Shown one piece after another: positions 46,874 through 56,511 of a stretch of 64,000 bases of DNA. The notes below the pieces were generated by a model that was not told the origin of the DNA, made no database searches, and saw only the letters and a program-made list of their open reading frames with translations. The stretch comes from Chitinophaga pollutisoli (GTDB lineage Bacteria; Bacteroidota; Bacteroidia; Chitinophagales; Chitinophagaceae), in assembly GCF_038396755.1 (NCBI RefSeq), contig NZ_CP149822.1, forward strand, positions 5,486,001-5,550,000, given 5' to 3'. The translations under genes and the position numbers were made by a program. Every line of letters begins with the position of its first letter. Within the stretch, counting starts at the first letter, position 1.

Positions 46874-46907
46874 AAGACCGGCATCCGCGGGGAGCCGGTC
46901 TTTTTTT
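46874..46907 (+). terminator. Bidirectional terminator between HxlR and SusD
   Basis: The arms AAGACCGGC (46874-46882) and GCCGGTCTT (46894-46902) form a perfect 9-bp stem followed by TTTTTA. The A-rich left side makes it usable by the minus-strand SusCD operon ending at 46931. Confidence 0.85.
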
Positions 46908-46930
46908 ATGTTTTGATGTGACAGAAAGGC

Positions 46931-48682
46931 TTAATAGCCGGGGTTCTGCAGCATCTCCCTGTTTTTCATGACTTCGGTCATGGGCAGGGGAAAGAAGTAG
47001 TGGTGTGGCTGGAACACCCGGATCGGGTTTTTATCCACCGGCAATTCCGCGTAAGTGAACTGGTTGTCGGCTACCTTGGTGATCATGAGGCGCATGATTG
47101 TCGTGTTCAGCTCCACAGGCGCGGTTTTCCAGCGGCGGACGTCCCAGAAGCGGGAATCTTCCAGGCAAAGCTCCACGGCGCGTTCATTGCGGATGATTTC
47201 TCTCCAGTATTCAACGGTGTTGTCATCTTTCAACCCATAACGGTTGTCGGCCCCCGGTTGGATGCCCGCGCGTTTTCGGATGCGGATGATATCTTCTGCC
47301 GCGGCCGCGTAATCGGGTGTGGGCTTCTCAATCGCGGCTTCAGCGTGCATGAGCAGGATATCGGCGAAGCGGATAATGGGCATCACACGGTCGGTGTTGG
47401 TGCCGGCGTTTGCGGTGGATGATTCATTACAGAACTTCCGGAAGAACATGCCGGTATACACAAGGCTCGCGTCCACGCCGTCTGTTCCTGCGCCAATATG
47501 CGTCCATATAGGAGTTGCGGTGCCACTGGCGTTGGTGCGCCATTTGTCGCCGTTATTCAGGATCGTATAATTGAAACGGGGATCGCGGTTTTTAAACGGA
47601 TCGGCCGCGTTAAATCCTGATGCCGGATCGGTGATGGGCAGGCCTTTATTGGTGCCGAAGCGCTTCGCCGCGTTCAGGCTGGGGCAACCGTTCACGTTGC
47701 CGTTTCGGGAGCGGGGGAGGAAGTTGGCTTCCATCGTGCGGTTGGAGCCGGCCATGGCAGGGAAAATAAATTCATTGTTTTTCCGGGTGATGAAAAGTTC
47801 GTAGAACCCTCTGCCCGGCGTGGCATTGTTTTCCACCAGCGTGTACCAATTGGTATCCATCAGATCTTTGGCAGCTTCGAAGGCCCTGTCCCAACGTTTA
47901 TTGTCATAAGGTGCGTCATACCCGATCAGGGGTTTTTGATCTATATTGGCGATGCTTTCCTGTCCGCCGTTATACAGCGGGCTGGCGGCGAACATCAGGA
48001 TGCGTGCCTTCAATCCCATGCAGAACCCTTTATTGGCGCGGCCGTAATCTTCGCCACCCTGGTCACCGGGCGCTTGCAGCAGTTCGCGCGCCTCATCCAG
48101 CTCGCTTACCAGGTATTCGATGCAATCTTCGTAAGAGGCGCGTGGCTCCAGGATCGTGTCGTCCAGCGTATACAGTTTGTCGCCGATGATGGGCAGGCCG
48201 CCGAAGTGTTGCACCATCGACCAGAAGTACCATGCCCTCAGGAATTTCACCTCGCCCAGCAACTGGTTTTTGGTTTCTTCCGCCAGCGGCAGCTTATTGT
48301 AATTCTTCAAAAAGGTGTTCACCCGGCGGATGTTGTTCCAGCCGTTATTATACACTTTTTCGTATGGCGTGGTACGGGTGGAGTTGAGCGTCCCGATCAT
48401 CAGGGGCACCCAGGGCTGGGTGGCGCCGAACAGGCGGGAAACCGACTCGTCTGACCCCTCCGCCAAACTTCCCCCGTTGCCATACCGGCTGGTGAAAGAA
48501 TTGGCGCCGAGCTCACTGTAGATCGCGGTTACAAAGGCCACGGTCCGTACGCTATCGCTGAACGTCAGCTCCTCGTTCAATGTCCGCACAACCGTCGGGT
48601 CCAGCAGGTCTTTCTTCGCGCAGGAGGTAAAAACACCCGCACTTGCCATCGCGGCGAAACAGATTTTATAGATGCTTTTCAT
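46931..48682 (-). CDS. SusD/RagB family nutrient-binding lipoprotein (second pair)
   Basis: The protein is 583 residues, longer than average for the family. It has a signal peptide with Cys21 in VFTSC, the helix block LLGEVKFLRAWYFWSMVQHF and FGGLPIIGDKLY, and the C-terminal IIRNERAVELCLEDSRFWDV. It is the last gene of a four-gene operon of two SusCD pairs and follows its SusC by 12 bases. The long inserted loops may reflect a large or branched ligand, but no enzyme gene indicates which one. Confidence 0.95.
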   Translation of the reverse strand: MKSIYKICFAAMASAGVFTSCAKKDLLDPTVVRTLNEELTFSDSVRTVAFVTAIYSELGANSFTSRYGNGGSLAEGSDESVSRLFGATQPWVPLMIGTLNSTRTTPYEKVYNNGWNNIRRVNTFLKNYNKLPLAEETKNQLLGEVKFLRAWYFWSMVQHFGGLPIIGDKLYTLDDTILEPRASYEDCIEYLVSELDEARELLQAPGDQGGEDYGRANKGFCMGLKARILMFAASPLYNGGQESIANIDQKPLIGYDAPYDNKRWDRAFEAAKDLMDTNWYTLVENNATPGRGFYELFITRKNNEFIFPAMAGSNRTMEANFLPRSRNGNVNGCPSLNAAKRFGTNKGLPITDPASGFNAADPFKNRDPRFNYTILNNGDKWRTNASGTATPIWTHIGAGTDGVDASLVYTGMFFRKFCNESSTANAGTNTDRVMPIIRFADILLMHAEAAIEKPTPDYAAAAEDIIRIRKRAGIQPGADNRYGLKDDNTVEYWREIIRNERAVELCLEDSRFWDVRRWKTAPVELNTTIMRLMITKVADNQFTYAELPVDKNPIRVFQPHHYFFPLPMTEVMKNREMLQNPGY

Positions 48683-48694
48683 GTTTGTCCGGTT

Positions 48695-51600
48695 TTAAAA
48701 GTTAACGTTCAGGCCTACGTTGTAAACGCGCTGCGTGGGATACACTCCGCCTTCCGTTCTCGACGAAACTTCAGGATCCAGGTCGTACAGGTTCGGGCCG
48801 AGCATCCAGGTGATGAGGTTGGAGCCATTGGCGTAAATCCTCACCTGCTGCAGGCGCAGCGAGTTGGTGATGCGGCGGGGAACGGTATAACCGACCTCTG
48901 CATTGCGCAGCTTGATGTAATCACCTTTCACGGTCCAGAAATCGGAGGGATTGCTGAGAGCGTTGCTGATGTTGTCCATCGTGGAAATCCGCGGGAATTT
49001 CGCGTTATCGCGGTTTGCCGGTGTCCAGGCATCGAGGTGCACCTGGCGAAGGTTGCCGAAGAATGGTGTCACCGCTTCGGCGAACTGGCTCAGCACGAAA
49101 TTGGTCGCCGATTGGAACGTTACGGAAAAGCTCAGGCCTTTCCAGTCGCCGCCCAGCGTCATCGCATATTGTGTGGTGGGCGTGTTGGAATACCGGTTGT
49201 AAGCCATATCGTAAGGGTCGATCTTCCCGTCGTTGTTCAGGTCTTTGTACTTCAGGTCGCCTGGCAGCGGCTTGGGCCCCACGGGAAGCGGGCTTCTGTC
49301 CACATCCGCCTGGTCATAATAAAAACCTTCCGTCACGTAACCCAGCTCGCGATTGGTTTGCCCGCCCGTCTGGCGCAGCCAGGGGTAAGGGGGAACGCCT
49401 TCATCCATGAAATCAATCCGGTTTTTGGCGACGGATGTATTTGCATTGATCCGATAGCTGAACTGGCCGATCTTGTTGTTGTAATTCAGGTTCAGCTCAA
49501 AGCCACGGTTGGAAACCTGCGCCAGGTTAGACGGCGGCAGGCCGATACCGATGATGGAACTGAGGCTCTGGCGGGGCAGGAGGATGTCCGTTCTTTTTCT
49601 TTTGAATACTTCCGCCGTGAACGACAACTTATTTTTGAAGAAGTTCATGTCCGTTCCCACGTTCCATTGCAGTTCTTTTTCCCAGCTCACGTTCTCGTTA
49701 CCCAGCACGCCTTCGTAAATTCCGGCGAATGAACGCGGGCTTTCACCGAAGTTGTAGCCCAGTCCGTTGTTATATACGTGCTCGTAGAGGTATTGATAAG
49801 TGTTGTTGATATCGTCGGTACCCGTCATCCCGATGGAGCCCCTGATCTTCAGCAGGTCCATGAAATTAACGTTGTTCTTGAAAAACGGCTCCTCCGCGAT
49901 GTTCCAGCCGCCGGAAACCGCCGGGAAGAATCCGTAGCGGTTGCTGGACTTGAATCGGTCGGTGCCGTTGTATGCGCCGTTGAACTCGATGAGGTATTTT
50001 TTCCGGAAATCATATCCCAGGCGGAACGTATACCCCCGGAAATTCTCCGGCAACGCGGCCCCTTCCGTTTCAGAGAACTGGTTCAGGAGCACGAGCGCGT
50101 ACACGTGGTGGTTTTTGCCGAAAGTGGTGTCGTAGTTGAGGGAAAGCTGCGTGTTAAGGCGCTTCTCCACGGTGGTGGCGGTGCTGCCGAGCGAGTACTT
50201 CTCGTCTCTGTAGGTATTGGGTAGCAGCGGGGTATAGGTCTCGGTTTTGCTGTTGTAGATGAACGACAGGAAGTTGGTCCGGCCGAGGTCGCGGCTGAAG
50301 CCTTGGTTGCTGGAATAGCTCACGAGCGCGGAAAGTTTCAAGCCGGGAGCGATGAAGTTCAGTTTCTGGGAGGCGCGGATGTTCACTTGCATATCATTTT
50401 CGAAATCTCTCCTGTAACCGCCTTTCATCAGCCTGCCTACGATGTTGTTGCCCGCACCGTTCCCCGTTACCACCGTTTCAGGCGCGGCGCCGAAGCTGCC
50501 GTCGGGGTTGTAGATGGGATAGGCCATGGGCGGCAGTGCCTTATAATCGTACAGCTCAAACCAGATCTTGTTCCTGTTGGCGCGGCCACGGGTATTCGGC
50601 TCATTTTCTTCCCCGAAATAGCCCGATACATCGAGCCCCAGGTCCAGCGTGGGTGTTACCTGGAAGTCGAGGTTGCTGCGGTAATTGTAGCGTTTCAGGT
50701 AGTAGTTGGGGTTGACGGAAGATCCCGGCTCCCGGAAATCTTTCAGGATACCGTTCTGGAACAGGTGACCTACCGAAATGAAGTAACGCATCTTGTCTGA
50801 ACCGCCGGTAATGCTGAGGTTGTTTTTCGTCTGGGTAGTGGATTTGCGGATAAGCTCGTCCCACCAGTCGATGTCCGGATGGCCGTAGGGATCGGTGCCG
50901 TTTTTCCAGTGATTCAGGTCTTCTTCGGTATATTCTTTCGGCAAGCCGTCGCTCTCCAGCGCGTCGTTGCGCAGGCGCGCATGGTCGTAGGCACTGAGGA
51001 AACGCGGCCGGATGCTGTTGCCCTGGCGGCCGTAGTTGCTTGTCAGCCGGATCTGCGCTTTCCCGCTCTGGCCGCGGATAGTCGTTACCACGATTACGCC
51101 GTTGGCGCCCTTGATCCCGTAAACGGCGGCGGATGCCGCGTCTTTGAGGATGGTGACGCTGGCTACCTGCTCAGGGTCGATGTCGGAGAAGTTACCGGTG
51201 AATTCCACGTCGTCCACGATGATCAGCGGCGTCAGGTTCCTGTTGCCGGAGAAAGTGGACGCGCCGCGGATCAGGAACTCCGCGCCGTCGCGGCCGGGCT
51301 GGCCCGAACGCTGCATAGCGAGGAAGCCGGGCAGTTTGCCCACCAGTGCATTCTGTAAACTGGCGGTAGGCACGCGTCGGATCTCGTCGCCGGTCACGGA
51401 GCTGGTGGCTACGGTGTTGCTGAGCTTGGTGGTGCGGCCGTAACCTACGACCATCACTTCTTCCAATCCCTTCACATCCTGCTGCAGCGTAACGTTGATC
51501 TCGCTTTTGCCGGCTATGTTGACTTCCTGCTGGAGATAGCCCACGAATTTAAATACGAGAATGTTGCTTTTCCCGCGGACAGACAGGTTAAATGTGCCCG

Positions 51601-51769
51601 TTTCTGTAGTGGTGGTGCCGTTGCTGGGCACGTCTTTCTCAAAAATAGTCACCCCCGGAATCGCTCCGTTGGCGTCCCTGACGGTGCCCCTCACGTTTCT
51701 GCGCGCGTCCTGGGCCATGGCCTGGACGAACAGGCAGATCAGTATAAGGGAAGAAAATATCTTTTTCAT
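48695..51769 (-). CDS. SusC/RagA family TonB-linked outer membrane transporter (second pair)
   Basis: In 1024 residues there are a signal peptide ending QAMAQ, a carboxypeptidase-D-like domain (ARRNVRGTVRDANGAIPGVT), and the TonB-box region LEEVMVVGYGRTTKL. The plug shows LKDAASAAVYGIKGANGVIV, and the barrel ends YNVGLNVNF. It follows the SusD gene of the first pair by 18 bases and precedes its own SusD by 12, so all four genes are one transcription unit. The partner sequences are clearly distinct from the first pair, so the two pairs probably do not handle identical ligands. Confidence 0.96.
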   Translation of the reverse strand: MKKIFSSLILICLFVQAMAQDARRNVRGTVRDANGAIPGVTIFEKDVPSNGTTTTETGTFNLSVRGKSNILVFKFVGYLQQEVNIAGKSEINVTLQQDVKGLEEVMVVGYGRTTKLSNTVATSSVTGDEIRRVPTASLQNALVGKLPGFLAMQRSGQPGRDGAEFLIRGASTFSGNRNLTPLIIVDDVEFTGNFSDIDPEQVASVTILKDAASAAVYGIKGANGVIVVTTIRGQSGKAQIRLTSNYGRQGNSIRPRFLSAYDHARLRNDALESDGLPKEYTEEDLNHWKNGTDPYGHPDIDWWDELIRKSTTQTKNNLSITGGSDKMRYFISVGHLFQNGILKDFREPGSSVNPNYYLKRYNYRSNLDFQVTPTLDLGLDVSGYFGEENEPNTRGRANRNKIWFELYDYKALPPMAYPIYNPDGSFGAAPETVVTGNGAGNNIVGRLMKGGYRRDFENDMQVNIRASQKLNFIAPGLKLSALVSYSSNQGFSRDLGRTNFLSFIYNSKTETYTPLLPNTYRDEKYSLGSTATTVEKRLNTQLSLNYDTTFGKNHHVYALVLLNQFSETEGAALPENFRGYTFRLGYDFRKKYLIEFNGAYNGTDRFKSSNRYGFFPAVSGGWNIAEEPFFKNNVNFMDLLKIRGSIGMTGTDDINNTYQYLYEHVYNNGLGYNFGESPRSFAGIYEGVLGNENVSWEKELQWNVGTDMNFFKNKLSFTAEVFKRKRTDILLPRQSLSSIIGIGLPPSNLAQVSNRGFELNLNYNNKIGQFSYRINANTSVAKNRIDFMDEGVPPYPWLRQTGGQTNRELGYVTEGFYYDQADVDRSPLPVGPKPLPGDLKYKDLNNDGKIDPYDMAYNRYSNTPTTQYAMTLGGDWKGLSFSVTFQSATNFVLSQFAEAVTPFFGNLRQVHLDAWTPANRDNAKFPRISTMDNISNALSNPSDFWTVKGDYIKLRNAEVGYTVPRRITNSLRLQQVRIYANGSNLITWMLGPNLYDLDPEVSSRTEGGVYPTQRVYNVGLNVNF

Positions 51770-51787
51770 AACGGAAGCTTTATCGGA

Positions 51788-53461
51788 TTACCAAAGGGGA
51801 TTTTGTTTCAGGTTGCGGTTTCTGTACATCTCGCCTTGCGGGATGGCGTAGAGGTGCATGCGGTCCGAGAAGTTCACCTGACCTACCGAAATGCGGGTGT
51901 AGGTGAAAGTGCCGTCGTCGTTACGGATGATGCGCTGGCCGTGCAGCTCACCGCTGAGTACCTGTTTGGCGATCATCCAGCGGCGGATATCCCAGTAACG
52001 GTGCTCCTCAAAGCAAAGCTCCACGCGGCGCTCATCGCGGATCAGCTGCCGCAGGTCGTCGCGGGATACCGAGTTGGGAACGGGGTTGGCGAACCCGCCC
52101 CTGTTGCGAATCCTGTTCAATGCCGTTACAGCGGCAGACTGGGTGGTTTCATGCGCTTCCGTCAGCGCTTCTGCGTAGTTGAGGAAAATTTCCGGGTAAC
52201 GGAAAAGCGGGAAGTTATGCGGCTGCGTTCCCAGCGAAGTGGCGTTGTTGGCGTCGTACATGAATTTGCGGAGGTAATAGCCCGTCTGCGTCTGTGTGCG
52301 GTTGCCGCCGGGGCGGTCGAGCCCGCCTTCAAACGTTTCCACTGGCCTTCTCATCCAACGCACGCCGTTGTAGAAAAACACGCTCTGGAAACGGTTGTCG
52401 CGGCCCACGTTCGGTGTGTTCGGATCGTAACCGGATGTGGGATCGGTGATGGACTTGCCGTTTTTCATGAGGAAAACTTCAGCCAGTTCTTCGGTGGGGC
52501 TGGTATATCCTCTGTGGCTGAATTGCGTATAGCCCACGGGCCCGTTGTTCTGCTCCACGTCGCTGGTATTGGCGCGGAGGTAGGAGAGAATGATCTCCTT
52601 GCTGTTACGGGTGATGAAAACGCCCGTGTAGTTGGATTCGATGGTATGCACATTCAGGTCGATCAGCTCTTTGGCGACAGCGGCGGCTTTTTCCCACCGG
52701 GCTTTCACGGCGCCGGCGGAAACGTCGGTATAACCGGTCAGTTCACGGTCGGCGATTGCGAGGTTGCCGGCATTGAAAAGCGGGCTGGCGGCATAGAGGT
52801 GCAGCCTGGATTGAAGCGCCAGTATGGCGGTATTCGTGATACGGCCGTAATCGCCGCCGGAGTTGGTGTACGTGCGCACCAGGGGCTTGATGGCATCCAG
52901 CTCGGCGGAAATATAATTCACGCAGGCTTCAAACGAGCTGCGGGGAAGCTGGAGGTCTTCGGCAAGCGTGCCGATCCTGTCGCCCATGAGCGGAACGCCG
53001 CCATAGCGTTTCAGCAGTTCAAAGTAGGAATAGGCGCGCAGGAAGCGGGCTTCAGCTTTCCAGAAGTCTTTCGTTTCGTCGATGATCGGCACTTTGCCGA
53101 TGTTGGCGAGGAAAACATTCACTTTGCGGATGCTCGTGTAGCGTGCCGTCCATACGTCGTCCGGATTGCCGAAGGCGTCGAACCGCCCGAAACGGAGATC
53201 TTCGATCGAACTGCCGCGCTGCGAAGGCACGGCGTCGTCGGTAGCAGCGTCGAGCATGGAGTTGCCGATACGGTTCCAGCCGTTGGGCATGTTTCCGTAG
53301 ATATCATTGAGGAACTGCTCGGCATAAGAACCGTTCTTGTCTACCGGATCGAAAATGAAGGACGAGTCGAGGTTTTCCAGCGGCCCTTCCTCCAGGTTTT
53401 TATTGCACCCCACCGTGGCGAACAGTGCGAATGCGGGTATGATGTAGATGAGTTTTTTCAT
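51788..53461 (-). CDS. SusD/RagB family nutrient-binding lipoprotein (first pair)
   Basis: Starting from the ATG at 53461 (MKKLIYIIPAFALFATVGC) the lipobox Cys is residue 19. An ATG at 53473 overlaps the SusC stop (TAATG) and adds MRIN; coupled translation from it is possible. The protein (about 557 residues) has FWKAEARFLRAYSYFELLKR, YGGVPLMGDRIG and the C-terminal IRDERRVELCFEEHRYWDIR. It is the lid partner of the SusC immediately upstream. Ligand unknown. Confidence 0.95.
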   Translation of the reverse strand: MKKLIYIIPAFALFATVGCNKNLEEGPLENLDSSFIFDPVDKNGSYAEQFLNDIYGNMPNGWNRIGNSMLDAATDDAVPSQRGSSIEDLRFGRFDAFGNPDDVWTARYTSIRKVNVFLANIGKVPIIDETKDFWKAEARFLRAYSYFELLKRYGGVPLMGDRIGTLAEDLQLPRSSFEACVNYISAELDAIKPLVRTYTNSGGDYGRITNTAILALQSRLHLYAASPLFNAGNLAIADRELTGYTDVSAGAVKARWEKAAAVAKELIDLNVHTIESNYTGVFITRNSKEIILSYLRANTSDVEQNNGPVGYTQFSHRGYTSPTEELAEVFLMKNGKSITDPTSGYDPNTPNVGRDNRFQSVFFYNGVRWMRRPVETFEGGLDRPGGNRTQTQTGYYLRKFMYDANNATSLGTQPHNFPLFRYPEIFLNYAEALTEAHETTQSAAVTALNRIRNRGGFANPVPNSVSRDDLRQLIRDERRVELCFEEHRYWDIRRWMIAKQVLSGELHGQRIIRNDDGTFTYTRISVGQVNFSDRMHLYAIPQGEMYRNRNLKQNPLW

Positions 53462-53472
53462 GTTGATGCGCA

Positions 53473-56400
53473 TTAGAGTTTGATGGTAAGACCGGCGTAC
53501 ATCACACGGGTGGCCGGGTAATTGCCAAGCAGGTTTTCCGGATCTGTATCCTTGAACTTCGACCAGGTCAGCAAGTTGGTGCCGTTTAGGAAGAAGCGGG
53601 CGGATGCGAGGCGGAACCTGCGTGCGAAGGTCTCCGGCAGGTTATACCCCAGTTCGGCGTTGCGCAGCCGCAAAAACGATGTGTTGCGGATCCAGTAGCT
53701 GGAAGCCCGGGAATTATTGAAATTGGTGCCAACCGTCAGGCGGGGATAGGTGGCGGATGCGGCCGTCTCGGGTGTCCATCGGTCGAGATGGTGCTCCCAG
53801 GCGTTGCCTAACCCGTTGTTGTCGAACTCAGCCATCCGAACGGTGGAGTAGCGGTTCCCCACGCCCTGGATCAGCACGGCCAGGTCGAAGCCTTTCCAGC
53901 CCAGGCCGAGGTTCAGGCCATAGTTAATGTTCGGTTTGCCGGGCGTGATCATCGTCTGGTCGAAGGCGTTGATCCGGTTGTCGCCGTTCAGGTCTTTGTA
54001 TTTGATGTCGCCGGGCTTGGGGCGGTACCCGTCGATCCAGGCGCTCCGGTCGATCTCGGCTTCGTTCTGGAAAAGCCCTTCCGCGATGTAACCATAGCTC
54101 TGGCCGGTGTAATTGCCCGTACGGTACAGCCAGGGGTACGGACGGTATGTTTCGTCAAAGAATTCATCCACGCCATGGTATACGGCCAGGTTGCCGGATG
54201 CGTAATAGCTCAGCTTGCCGGCTGTTCCGCGATAGGTAGCGGAAAACTCCATCCCCTTGCGGCGTTGCTTGCCGATGTTTTCTTCGGGGTAACCGATGCC
54301 GAGGAGTGAGGTATTGGTGCCGCGCAATTGGAGCAGGTCGAAATAGAGATCGTTGTAATATTCAGCGGTAAAGGCAAGCTTGCTGTCTAGCAGTTCCACA
54401 TCCACACCCACGTTGAATTTGCGGGCTTTTTCCCAGGATACGTATGGATTGTTGAGGGTGCCTTCGCGCACGCCGGTTACCGCGGAATGCGAATTTCCGA
54501 AGCTGTAACCGGTGCCGTTCACGTAGTACTGGTTATACACGAAATACGATTCGCCCGAACCGGATGTGCGGGTGGCGTTGAAGGCATTGCCGGTGAGGCC
54601 GTAGGTGGCGCGCAGCTTCAGCATGTTGAGCCAGTCCTTGTTCAGGAAGTCTTCTTTGGCGATGTTCCAGCCGATGCCAAACGCGGGGAACGCGCCATAG
54701 CGGCGGTCGGGATGGTAGCGGTTGGTGCCGTTGTAACCGATAGCGGCTTCGAAGAGGTACTTCTCAGCGTAATCGTACTGCAGGCGGGCGTTGGTGCCGA
54801 GGAAGAACTGCGGCAGCTGGGATCCGAGGATGCGGTTATCGTAATTGGCGCCGATCATGGCGTTGAAGTGGTGGTTGCCGGATCCGCGGGTCCAGCCCAG
54901 TTGCGCGTCAGTATAGAAGAAGCGCTCGGTAGTGCTGGCGTCGCGCACGTTCACCATATCGGTATCCTCGCCGGTTTTGAGATAGCTGGTATCGCCGGTG
55001 GCGGGGTCTACGTACAACTGGTACACGGCGTTTTGCTTGGTACGCACGATGTATTCGGTGAAGTTGGTGTAAAAGGAACCGCCCACCCGGAACCAGAGGC
55101 CCTGGGTGATGTCGCTGAGATCCGCGCGGATGTTCAGTTCCGCGTTGATATCGCGGCCATAGAGGTTGGCGTAGCCGCTTTGCACGGTGGCGCCGTACAG
55201 GTTCGTGTCGTACGAGCTGTTGCCGCCGAGAGATCCGTCGGGGTTCTTCACCGGCGCGGCGTTGCGCGGGGTGTTGTGAATACCCTGCATGATGGAAGGG
55301 CCGAATCCGCCGGGCTCGTTGTTATTCTGGATGCGGCCGGCCAGGTTGAGGCTGGCGGAAATGCTGCGGTTGATCTGCACGTCTACGTTGGAGCGGATCA
55401 GGTAGCGCTGCATGTCGGCGTTGGTGTTGTATTTGTTGAAGCCTTCGGTTTTGAAGGGGCCTGCCTGGTTGGTGTAGTTGAGGTCCACGAAGTAGCGCGC
55501 ATTGCCGCGGGAGCCGGAAATATTCAGGTCGTACCGCTGCATGAGGGCGTTCTTGTTGAGGACTTCCTTGCGCCAGTCCACATCCGGGTGGCCGTAGGGA
55601 TCGGTACCGTTACGGTAGTGGTCGAGGTCTTGCTGGGAGTAGATGGCGGGTTGGCCGTCGTTGGCGAGGGCTTCGTTGTAGAGCCTGGCGTAATCGTAGG
55701 AACTGAGGGGTTTGTATTCCTTCAGCATCTGCGAGGTGCCCACGCCCGCCGTGAAGGAAATGCGCTGACCGCTGGCTTTATCGCCTTTGCGGGTGGTGAT
55801 GAGCAACACGCCGTTGGAAGCGCGCATGCCGTACATGGCGGTGGCCAATGCATCTTTTAGCAGCGTCACCGATTCGATCTGCTCGGGGTTGATGTTGGTC
55901 ATGTTGCGCGCGGGGGCGCCATCGATCATGATCATGGGCGACTGGCCGCGGAGGTTGGGGGAGAAGGACTCGTCGCCTGGTATGCCCGGGGTATAGCTGA
56001 CGTTGTAACCGGCCAGCCTTCCCGACATCATGCCATGCAGGCTGGTGGAGAAGGTGCGGTTAAGCTCACGGGAGCCGAGCTGGGCAATGGATTGCACCGT
56101 GGTGGCTTTGCGTTGCTGGCCGTAGAGTATGTTGTACACGGAGTCGCTATCCTGCAGGGAGGGCAGCATTTGCACTTTCATCTCTTTACCGGCAGAAGCG
56201 GTGGCCTCGGTGATGCGAAAACCCGGGTGCGAAAATACGAGCGTTTCTCCGGGGGCTGCGGTGAGGGAGAAGTTTCCGTCTGCATCTGTTACGGCGGTGC
56301 CGGCGCCGGATTTACGGCGGATGGTAACGCCGGCGATGGGCTTGCCGAAATCGTCGGTAACGGCGCCGTTGACGGTTGCCCGCCGGGTGCTGGCGCCTGC

Positions 56401-56511
56401 GGGGGTATCCGGACTGTAATGGACCGCCTGGGCGGGAATAGCCCAGAGGCCTGCTGCCAGGAAGCCTGCGCCGGGTAGCAGCAGCAGCTTTCTAACGTGA
56501 AATTTTCTCAT
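53473..56511 (-). CDS. SusC/RagA family TonB-linked outer membrane transporter (first pair)
   Basis: The ATG at 56511 opens a signal peptide (MRKFHVRKLLLLPGAGFLAA, cleavage after PAQA). A carboxypeptidase-D-like domain follows (ATVNGAVTDDFGKPIAGVTI). The plug has the family block LLKDALATAMYGMRASNGVL and the barrel ends VMYAGLTIKL. The linker between them (SVYNILYGQQRKATT) lacks the usual VVVGYG TonB-box form, an oddity. It is the first gene of the four-gene operon, with a long upstream region that contains LacI-type operators, a hairpin and direct repeats. No STN domain is present. Confidence 0.95.
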   Translation of the reverse strand: MRKFHVRKLLLLPGAGFLAAGLWAIPAQAVHYSPDTPAGASTRRATVNGAVTDDFGKPIAGVTIRRKSGAGTAVTDADGNFSLTAAPGETLVFSHPGFRITEATASAGKEMKVQMLPSLQDSDSVYNILYGQQRKATTVQSIAQLGSRELNRTFSTSLHGMMSGRLAGYNVSYTPGIPGDESFSPNLRGQSPMIMIDGAPARNMTNINPEQIESVTLLKDALATAMYGMRASNGVLLITTRKGDKASGQRISFTAGVGTSQMLKEYKPLSSYDYARLYNEALANDGQPAIYSQQDLDHYRNGTDPYGHPDVDWRKEVLNKNALMQRYDLNISGSRGNARYFVDLNYTNQAGPFKTEGFNKYNTNADMQRYLIRSNVDVQINRSISASLNLAGRIQNNNEPGGFGPSIMQGIHNTPRNAAPVKNPDGSLGGNSSYDTNLYGATVQSGYANLYGRDINAELNIRADLSDITQGLWFRVGGSFYTNFTEYIVRTKQNAVYQLYVDPATGDTSYLKTGEDTDMVNVRDASTTERFFYTDAQLGWTRGSGNHHFNAMIGANYDNRILGSQLPQFFLGTNARLQYDYAEKYLFEAAIGYNGTNRYHPDRRYGAFPAFGIGWNIAKEDFLNKDWLNMLKLRATYGLTGNAFNATRTSGSGESYFVYNQYYVNGTGYSFGNSHSAVTGVREGTLNNPYVSWEKARKFNVGVDVELLDSKLAFTAEYYNDLYFDLLQLRGTNTSLLGIGYPEENIGKQRRKGMEFSATYRGTAGKLSYYASGNLAVYHGVDEFFDETYRPYPWLYRTGNYTGQSYGYIAEGLFQNEAEIDRSAWIDGYRPKPGDIKYKDLNGDNRINAFDQTMITPGKPNINYGLNLGLGWKGFDLAVLIQGVGNRYSTVRMAEFDNNGLGNAWEHHLDRWTPETAASATYPRLTVGTNFNNSRASSYWIRNTSFLRLRNAELGYNLPETFARRFRLASARFFLNGTNLLTWSKFKDTDPENLLGNYPATRVMYAGLTIKL

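Noticed and set aside
53462..53473. Upstream ATG overlapping the SusC stop as the main start of SusD
   Set aside because: Possible for coupling, but the signal peptide begins naturally at the ATG at 53461. Kept as an alternative.
51803..53476. A 557-codon open frame antisense to SusD
   Set aside because: It mirrors the SusD coding sequence and lacks any signal peptide or domain.
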